A stretch of 21,789 nt of DNA from NCBI GenBank assembly GCA_009774235.1, contig VSNJ01000057.1, forward strand, positions 1 through 21,789, read 5' to 3'. Under the pieces are notes generated by a model that saw only the letters and a list, made by a program, of their open reading frames with translations, was not told the origin of the DNA and searched no databases. The DNA is from Lachnospiraceae bacterium (GTDB taxonomy: Bacteria; Bacillota; Clostridia; Lachnospirales; Lachnospiraceae). Each line of letters begins with the position of its first letter. Positions within the stretch are counted from its first letter, which is position 1. Both the position numbers and the translations under genes were made by a program. Positions 16,824 through 21,789 of the stretch are shown one piece after another.

Positions 16824-18590
16824 TTACATACGCTCTGGTGCCTCAATACCCAGAAGCCCTGTTGCTGTTTCAAGTATATTTCCCACAAGGCAGCTAAGTT
16901 TTATATATGAATTACGTGTACCCTCATCTTCATTATTTACAATCCTGTTCTCATGGTAGAATTTATTAAATGCATCAGAAAGCTCATATATAAACTGGCA
17001 TATTTTATGTGGTGCCTGTTCTTCATATGCTGTGTACACAGTATCCTGCCATTTACAAAGTGACAACATTACATCTGTTTCACTCTGGCTTTGTGAAGGC
17101 TTAAATGGTGTATCCATATCCACAACATATCCTAGTTCTTTGCTCTTTGCAAACAGTGACTTTATACGTACTATTGTATATAAAATATATGGACCTGTAT
17201 TTCCTTCAAATGATGTAAAACGTTCCATGTCAAATATATAATCTTTGGATGCCTGGTTACTTAAATCACCATATTTAATTGCTGCAACAGCTACTTTAGC
17301 AGCAATTTCCCTGGTTTCACTTTCTGGCATATCACGGTCTTTCATCTTTTCAAATACTTTTTCTTCTACTTCATTTAAAAGGCTGTCAAGGCGTGGCACA
17401 CCTCCGTCACGTGTTTTGAATGGCTTTCCATCCTTGCCGTTCATAGTGCCATTGCCTACAAATATAAGTTTTGTATCACTTCCTATTATCTTTGTCTTAA
17501 ATGCACATCTGAATACCTGTTCAAAATAAAGTGACTGGCGTTTATCCACTACATATATAATTTTATCCGGGTCAAATAATTTCCTACGTTCTACAATGGT
17601 TGCAAGGTCTGTTGTATTATAAAGAGTTGCACCATTTGACTTAAGTATCATACATGGCGGTATCTCTTTTGTATCTGTTTCCTCTTTAACATCAACTACA
17701 AGTGCACCATCATCTATATGCGCATAACCGTCCTCTTTCATGTACTTTACCATATCAGGGATATATGGCTGTGCATCAGATTCTTTCTTCCAAAGGTCAA
17801 ACTCCACATTAAGCCTTGTATATACCTTTTTAAGGTCTTTTACAGATACATTTATAATATGCTGCCATAACGCAATATAGCCTTTCCTGCCTGCCTGCAG
17901 CTGTGCCACTGCTTCCTGTGCCTCTTCTTTGTATTCAGGATGTTCTTTTGAATACTGGCTTGCATATGGATATATTTCCTCTAAACCGCTTATTGAAAAT
18001 GGGGCTTCCTCTGGATATTCTCCTTCAAAGTTCTCATCAAAATATACAAGTTCCGGGTCACGCTTCTTAAGTTCTGTAATAATCAGGCCTATTGGAAGCC
18101 CCCAGTCACCAAGATGTGCATCACCAATTACATTATGTCCAAGATAACGTGCAATAAGCTTTATGCTTTCACCTATTACAGCAGGACGCAGATGCCCTAC
18201 ATGCAAAGGCTTTGCAACATTCGCCCCGCCATAATCAACTACTATTGTTACAGGCTTATCTGCCTTATCACAGCCAAATGTCTGGCTCTCTGCCATCTGG
18301 TCTATATATGCTGCCAGAAAGCTGTCACTTAATGTTATATTTATAAAACCTGGCTTCTGTGCTGTTATTTCTTTAAAACTCTTGCTTTCTTTTAATATAC
18401 CAGCTATTTCTTCTGCCATCTGTATTGGGGCTTTATGGTACTCTTTTGCTGCTGCAAGTGCACCATTGCACTGGTACTGGCACAAGTCAGGACGGTTTGA
18501 CAGGGCAGCTTTTGCATATTTTTCATTGTACCCTGCCTTTTTAAATGCTTCACATAATTCTTTCTGAATTAATCCAATTATAGTTTCCAT
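16824..18590 (-). CDS. argS: Arginyl-tRNA synthetase
   Basis: Charges tRNA-Arg with arginine. At 588 residues it is of class I ArgRS length. The N-terminal Add-1 domain (1-110) is followed by the catalytic core with the HIGH-type motif HVGH (130-133) in NVAKPLHVGHLRPAVIG. The KMSKS loop is degenerate, as is usual for ArgRS; DGKPFKTRDGG marks that region. A DALR-type anticodon domain begins near YTIVRIKS. GGAG lies 7 bases before the ATG. The 104-base spacer after aroA has a TATAAT (18636-18631, minus) without a good -35 box, and an imperfect palindrome at 18661-18677, so its promoter is uncertain. DUF815, transglutaminase and surface-protein genes follow in the same direction. Confidence 0.97.
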   Translation of the reverse strand: METIIGLIQKELCEAFKKAGYNEKYAKAALSNRPDLCQYQCNGALAAAKEYHKAPIQMAEEIAGILKESKSFKEITAQKPGFINITLSDSFLAAYIDQMAESQTFGCDKADKPVTIVVDYGGANVAKPLHVGHLRPAVIGESIKLIARYLGHNVIGDAHLGDWGLPIGLIITELKKRDPELVYFDENFEGEYPEEAPFSISGLEEIYPYASQYSKEHPEYKEEAQEAVAQLQAGRKGYIALWQHIINVSVKDLKKVYTRLNVEFDLWKKESDAQPYIPDMVKYMKEDGYAHIDDGALVVDVKEETDTKEIPPCMILKSNGATLYNTTDLATIVERRKLFDPDKIIYVVDKRQSLYFEQVFRCAFKTKIIGSDTKLIFVGNGTMNGKDGKPFKTRDGGVPRLDSLLNEVEEKVFEKMKDRDMPESETREIAAKVAVAAIKYGDLSNQASKDYIFDMERFTSFEGNTGPYILYTIVRIKSLFAKSKELGYVVDMDTPFKPSQSQSETDVMLSLCKWQDTVYTAYEEQAPHKICQFIYELSDAFNKFYHENRIVNNEDEGTRNSYIKLSCLVGNILETATGLLGIEAPERM

Positions 18591-18694
18591 TGTAATTCTC
18601 CATTCTATAATATATTAGTAAAAATTATTTATTATAAAGGCTTTTAATAACACCTGTAATCCAGGCATATGCCTTGGTAATATATTAGCAATTA

Positions 18695-20005
18695 CTATTT
18701 ATAAATACTTTCAATAACATCAAAATACCCTGCAAATGTCTTCCCACAGCACGCTGGGTTTTCTATCTCTATACCATCCGCTGCCATTCCTGTAATTGTA
18801 AATGCCATTGCTGCCCTGTGGTCATTATAAGTTGCAATCCTTGCTGCCTTTGGGGTTCCTGGAAATATTACAACCCCGTCTTCAAGTTCTTCACACTTTA
18901 TTCCCATACGCCCAAGTTCATTTACAATTACTTTAATCCTGTCCGACTCCTGGCCACGTATATGGCTTACTCCCCTTATTGCCACAGGTAATTCTGCAAA
19001 TGGTGCTATTGCTGCAAGAGTAAGTGCCTGGTCTGAGAAGTCGCCCATATTTATATCTATACCCTTAAGTTTTCCATCTTCTGGTGCATACAGCTTTAAC
19101 TGCCCGTCTGTCCATTCTGTCCTGCATCCCATTGCTATAAGGACATCAATAAATTTCATATCACCCTGCAGGCTGTCCCTGCTTATATGGTTTACTACTG
19201 CTGTACCTCCTGTTACTGCTGCTATAGCATAAAAATAACATGCAGCTGAAACATCTGGCTCTATCTGGTATTCCCTTATACTATAAGAACCACGTCCCAC
19301 TCTGTAACTGTCTGCACCAAGCCTTTCTACACCTTTATGTCCAAACTGCCTCATCATCTGTTCTGTAATTTCTACATATGACCTTGCATCCCTTTTTCCT
19401 GTAAGGTTAATTGTTAATGAACCAAATACAGCAGGCGCTGTCATAAGGAGCGCACTTAGGAATTGGCTGCTTCTGTCTATATTTAATGAAACTGTCCTTT
19501 CATTAAGTATTCCAGGATTGTCTCTATATTTATGCAAAATCCCTGTAACTTTCATAGGAAAACTGTATTCTTCACCAAGCCACTCAAAATCTGCCCCAAG
19601 GTCTTCAAGGACTTCTAAAAGTTCCCTTATTGGCCTTTTCTTCATCTGCCTTGAGGAATTAATTGTGTATACACCATCCCCCATTGCTGTAAATGCAGTT
19701 AAAAACCTTGCTGCTGTACCCGCACTTCCAACATATATAGAAGCTTCCTTTGCAGGAATAACACCAGACATGCCAATAATTCTTACTGTCTGTGAAACCT
19801 CGTCTACATCTGTCTCAAATCCCAGGTCTTCAATAGCTTTCAGGAAGTTATAAGAATCATCACTAAACTGCACACCTTTAAGCAGTGTTTCACCATTACC
19901 TGTTGCTGCAAGCAGGAGTGCCCTGTTTGTAATACTTTTAGAACCAGGCACATCTACACATATATTAACAGGTTTATTGGCTTTTTTCACTTTGTAAACA
20001 TCCAT
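18695..20005 (-). CDS. aroA: 3-phosphoshikimate 1-carboxyvinyltransferase (EPSP synthase)
   Basis: Joins PEP to shikimate 3-phosphate in the sixth shikimate step. The start at 20005 (ATG) is preferred, giving 436 residues; the longer frame begins with TTG at 20026 and has no ribosome site, while the ATG has only a weak one. Substrate motifs are PGSKSITNR (20-28), VGSAGTAARF (92-101), SSQFLSALL, FSDQALTLAA, and RGQESDRI. In the 92-101 motif the proline found in E. coli at this position (P101) is a phenylalanine; the glycine (G96) is kept. Related variants occur in Gram-positive bacteria, so I read it as family variation. Separated from aroD-aroK by about 9 kb. Own promoter at 20049-20077. Confidence 0.97.
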   Translation of the reverse strand: MDVYKVKKANKPVNICVDVPGSKSITNRALLLAATGNGETLLKGVQFSDDSYNFLKAIEDLGFETDVDEVSQTVRIIGMSGVIPAKEASIYVGSAGTAARFLTAFTAMGDGVYTINSSRQMKKRPIRELLEVLEDLGADFEWLGEEYSFPMKVTGILHKYRDNPGILNERTVSLNIDRSSQFLSALLMTAPAVFGSLTINLTGKRDARSYVEITEQMMRQFGHKGVERLGADSYRVGRGSYSIREYQIEPDVSAACYFYAIAAVTGGTAVVNHISRDSLQGDMKFIDVLIAMGCRTEWTDGQLKLYAPEDGKLKGIDINMGDFSDQALTLAAIAPFAELPVAIRGVSHIRGQESDRIKVIVNELGRMGIKCEELEDGVVIFPGTPKAARIATYNDHRAAMAFTITGMAADGIEIENPACCGKTFAGYFDVIESIYK

Positions 20006-20048
20006 CTGTATTAACCAGCCTTTCAATTTTAAAACAATATATTATCTA

Positions 20049-20077
20049 AGTATAAGCCTAGCCAGGTTATTTGTCAA
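20049..20077 (-). promoter_or_regulatory. Sigma-A promoter of aroA
   Basis: On the minus strand TTGACA (20077-20072), 17 bases, TATACT (20054-20049), about 45 bases before the aroA ATG. It is the clearest promoter on this side of the window and lies just downstream of the macrodomain gene's terminator. Confidence 0.82.
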
Positions 20078-20193
20078 AAGAAGGATTGTTAGAAAATAAA
20101 AAAGTTCCAGCTTCATTTTCCTGTTCCACATAAGTAGCTGGAAGCCCGTCAAGCACTGGCTTTCCGTTCTTTCTTGATATATTATATATTTTT
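20067..20193 (-). pseudogene. Possible gene remnant between the macrodomain gene and aroA
   Basis: A frame without a start codon is open from the end of the macrodomain gene to a TAA at 20069-20067. It reads as a polar, protein-like string with GKPVLDGLPATYVEQENEA in the middle. It lies in a different frame from the macrodomain gene and has no ribosome site. It could be the tail of a deleted gene, or chance. I do not recognise the family. Confidence 0.25.
20098..20143 (-). terminator. Probable intrinsic terminator of the macrodomain gene
   Basis: TTCCAGCT (20105-20112) pairs with AGCTGGAA (20136-20143) around a 23-base loop. On the minus strand the stem is followed by C and six T (20103-20098). 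The large loop makes it weaker than the other terminators here. Confidence 0.55.
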
Positions 20194-20976
20194 TCAAATA
20201 TGCAAAATTGCTTTATAAATATTATAATCTTCCTCTTTAAAAACATTAAATATAACTTTTTCTATCTGTATGTCTGCCTGTAGAAACTCTGTAACTGTCT
20301 GTACAGCAATTACAGCAGCTTTCTCCTGTGGAAAATGAAATTCCCCTGTAGATATACAACAGAAAGCAATACTTTTAATATTATTGCTGCCTGCAAGTTC
20401 CAGGCATGAACGGTAACAATCTGCAAGCTGCCTGCAATGTGTTTCTGTAAGTTCACCTGATACAACTGGGCCAACAGTGTGAATAACATAATTACATGGA
20501 AGATTAAACGCAGGTGTAATCTTTGCTTTACCCGCTGGTTCATTATATCCCTGTTCTGCCATAAGCCCATCGCAAACAAGGCGCAGCTGGATACCACTTA
20601 CACTGTGGATAATATTATCCACACATGAATGGCAAGGTATAAAACATCCCCTTAAAGCACTATTAGCAGCATTTACTATTGCATCTGCCTTTAATGTTGT
20701 AATATCCCCACGCCATAGTACAAGACGGCTGTCTATAGGTGATGCAGGAAACCCAGCAATACCAGTAATCCCCCTTTCTATAACCTCTTCACTTAAATAC
20801 TCATCCTGCACCTTTAGTAACTCCTCACTTACAGGATATGGAGAGCGGATATTCATAAGGCTTCTAAGAAGATTTTTCTGTTCATCTGTTTTGTCTGGAA
20901 TTATTATATCTTTATATTGATGCTGTTCTGACAGCAGGTTTTTAATTAAATACAATCTTTTTTCACTATGTGTCAT
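20194..20976 (-). CDS. Zinc-type macrodomain, protein-ADP-ribose hydrolase
   Basis: A 260-residue cytoplasmic macrodomain, length and layout as in the bacterial zinc-containing macrodomain hydrolases that remove ADP-ribose from proteins. The first ~80 residues are a helical N-terminal extension. The ADP-ribose site shows WRGDIT (88-93), NAAN (102-105), the Cys/His segment GCFIPCHSCVDN (110-121) that supplies zinc ligands in this family, and the phosphate loop STGEF-F-P (209-216). In streptococci and staphylococci relatives sit beside a sirtuin, GcvH-like and LplA-like genes; none of these is in this window. AAGGAGG stands 7 bases before the ATG, which overlaps the stop of the preceding membrane-protein gene (ATGA). 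Confidence 0.93.
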   Translation of the reverse strand: MTHSEKRLYLIKNLLSEQHQYKDIIIPDKTDEQKNLLRSLMNIRSPYPVSEELLKVQDEYLSEEVIERGITGIAGFPASPIDSRLVLWRGDITTLKADAIVNAANSALRGCFIPCHSCVDNIIHSVSGIQLRLVCDGLMAEQGYNEPAGKAKITPAFNLPCNYVIHTVGPVVSGELTETHCRQLADCYRSCLELAGSNNIKSIAFCCISTGEFHFPQEKAAVIAVQTVTEFLQADIQIEKVIFNVFKEEDYNIYKAILHI

Positions 20977-21233
20977 AGTAAAATCCTCCTTATCAATTCC
21001 AAAACAAACCGGATAATACTACTGCATACTGCAATTTTAAGACCTATTCCTGTAAGTAAACCTCCAATCCTTACATTAGTTTCATATTGTATCCACAAAT
21101 CTAATGGAGGGTCTTGGTAAGGAATGCCTGCTTTAATTATAGAATAATACAATCCTATAAATAAAATAATAATACCTGCTATTATAGTGGCATTGGTTAT
21201 CTGGCGGATACAACGTATTATTTTCTTTTTCAT
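20973..21233 (-). CDS. Small two-helix membrane protein
   Basis: An 86-residue protein with a basic start and two membrane helices (~15-35 and ~56-78). The loop between them has the segment GIPYQDPP, which seems recurrent in short membrane proteins of Clostridia, but I cannot name the family. The last bases share the ATGA overlap with the macrodomain gene, so the two are translated in tandem. GGGG with A-rich spacing precedes the ATG. The shared operon suggests a membrane-linked job tied to ADP-ribose signalling, but nothing else supports that. Confidence 0.75.
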   Translation of the reverse strand: MKKKIIRCIRQITNATIIAGIIILFIGLYYSIIKAGIPYQDPPLDLWIQYETNVRIGGLLTGIGLKIAVCSSIIRFVLELIRRILL

Positions 21234-21266
21234 AAACTATTTCCCCAAGTTCTAAACACCAGGCTG

Positions 21267-21779
21267 TTAATCTGTAGTTAACCAAAATGCAGGACGGATA
21301 CAGCAATTTGTTCCTGTTACATCTTCTGCCATATGCTCAATATATCCATCAAAATTAACACAGCTTATATAAGCATATTTTCCCTCTATTTTTTCATAAC
21401 TCTCCCCACAGTACCGCAGCCACCATAAACCTTTATTATAATCTTCACAATCTTCATCAAGAAACCATGCTCCCTGTAACCGTGCATACTGGGTTGTCAG
21501 TGTTCCACGTTCTTCAAATAAAAAATATTCTTCTGCTTCATCATAACATAATAAAAATATATAATCTAAAGTATCTTTTTTAGGATTTTTCACATTAGAA
21601 AGCAAAATCTTTTCCCGTTCTTCTGGAGAAAAAGCTGTAAACAAAAACCCGTTATTAAGCCATTTTCTCAAAGTACAGTTCTCCCATGTAACTTTTTCTA
21701 AAGATTTATGATATGGGTTAAACCAGATAGGGATAAAAATAGATATGTATCGGCAGGAGCATAGATTTTCTCCTGCCAC
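21267..21779 (-). CDS. DUF6273 protein, probably disrupted at the 5' end
   Basis: The first codon is GTG at 21779 with an in-frame TAA at 21783-21785 just before it, and no ribosome site. From residue ~21 the protein matches DUF6273: NPYHKSLEKVTWENC and LRKWLN (37-42), then GLWWLRYCG and C-terminal IRPAFWL. The family normally has a long N-terminal half that is missing here. A second minus-strand frame, open past the window edge to 21698, encodes LFLSLSGL, which fits where the family has its LLLS-(K/R)-Y-G-L segment, so a frameshift near 21730 is likely. Domain match is fair; integrity of the gene is doubtful. Confidence 0.65.
   Translation of the reverse strand: MAGENLCSCRYISIFIPIWFNPYHKSLEKVTWENCTLRKWLNNGFLFTAFSPEEREKILLSNVKNPKKDTLDYIFLLCYDEAEEYFLFEERGTLTTQYARLQGAWFLDEDCEDYNKGLWWLRYCGESYEKIEGKYAYISCVNFDGYIEHMAEDVTGTNCCIRPAFWLTTD
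21752..21777. repeat. 8-bp inverted repeat near the window end
   Basis: GGCAGGAG (21752-21759) pairs with CTCCTGCC (21770-21777) across a 10-base loop. The same 8-bp stem sits inside the hairpin at 31-60. It overlaps the start of the DUF6273 frame. Confidence 0.5.
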
Positions 21780-21789
21780 GCCTTATATT

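Noticed and set aside
20310..20597. 95-residue minus-strand frame
   Set aside because: Out-of-frame shadow within the macrodomain gene.

Overview
This looks like chromosomal DNA of a low-GC Gram-positive anaerobe, most likely a gut or rumen Clostridia of the Lachnospiraceae type. The reasons are AT-rich spacers, strong AGGAGG-type ribosome sites, sigma-A promoters with TTGACA/TATAAT boxes, and gene families typical of that group: a secreted GH5 cellulase with a BspA-like leucine-rich tail, hybrid histidine kinases paired with sugar-binding lipoproteins, DUF815 ATPases and DUF6273 proteins. I cannot name the genus. I see no tRNA, rRNA, CRISPR array, insertion sequence or phage gene.

Layout. 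From 1 to 3049 (+) lies a secreted modular cellulase (GH5, two carbohydrate-binding sandwiches, LRR tail), ended by a perfect 19-bp bidirectional terminator. From 7097 down to 3205 (-) a hybrid sensor kinase and a solute-binding lipoprotein form a tight two-gene operon with no permease. A small secreted His/Tyr/Cys-rich protein with a peptidoglycan-binding domain (7490-7921, +) is divergent from the kinase. From 10043 to 8026 (-) a 36-residue membrane microprotein, aroD, aroK and efp follow one good promoter. ilvN and ilvC (11931 to 10208, -) have their own promoter. From 18590 to 12007 (-) run argS, a DUF815 AAA+ ATPase, a secreted transglutaminase-like protein and a 714-residue secreted protein that contains a ~300-residue internal duplication. 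aroA (20005 to 18695, -) has its own strong promoter. The far end (21779 to 20194, -) holds a DUF6273 protein that looks disrupted at its 5' end, a small two-helix membrane protein and a zinc-type macrodomain ADP-ribose hydrolase.

How it fits together. aroD, aroK and aroA supply three steps of the shikimate pathway, and ilvN/ilvC two of the branched-chain pathway (the catalytic ilvB is absent from the window). argS and efp serve translation. The accessory layer faces the cell surface: cellulose or beta-glucan attack, sugar sensing by kinase plus binding protein, a wall-binding metal-ligand-rich protein, and a transglutaminase/repeat-protein pair. The least explained items are the 36-residue microprotein overlapping aroD, the duplicated surface protein made next to a transglutaminase, the His-rich wall protein, and the kinase/binding-protein pair without a transporter.
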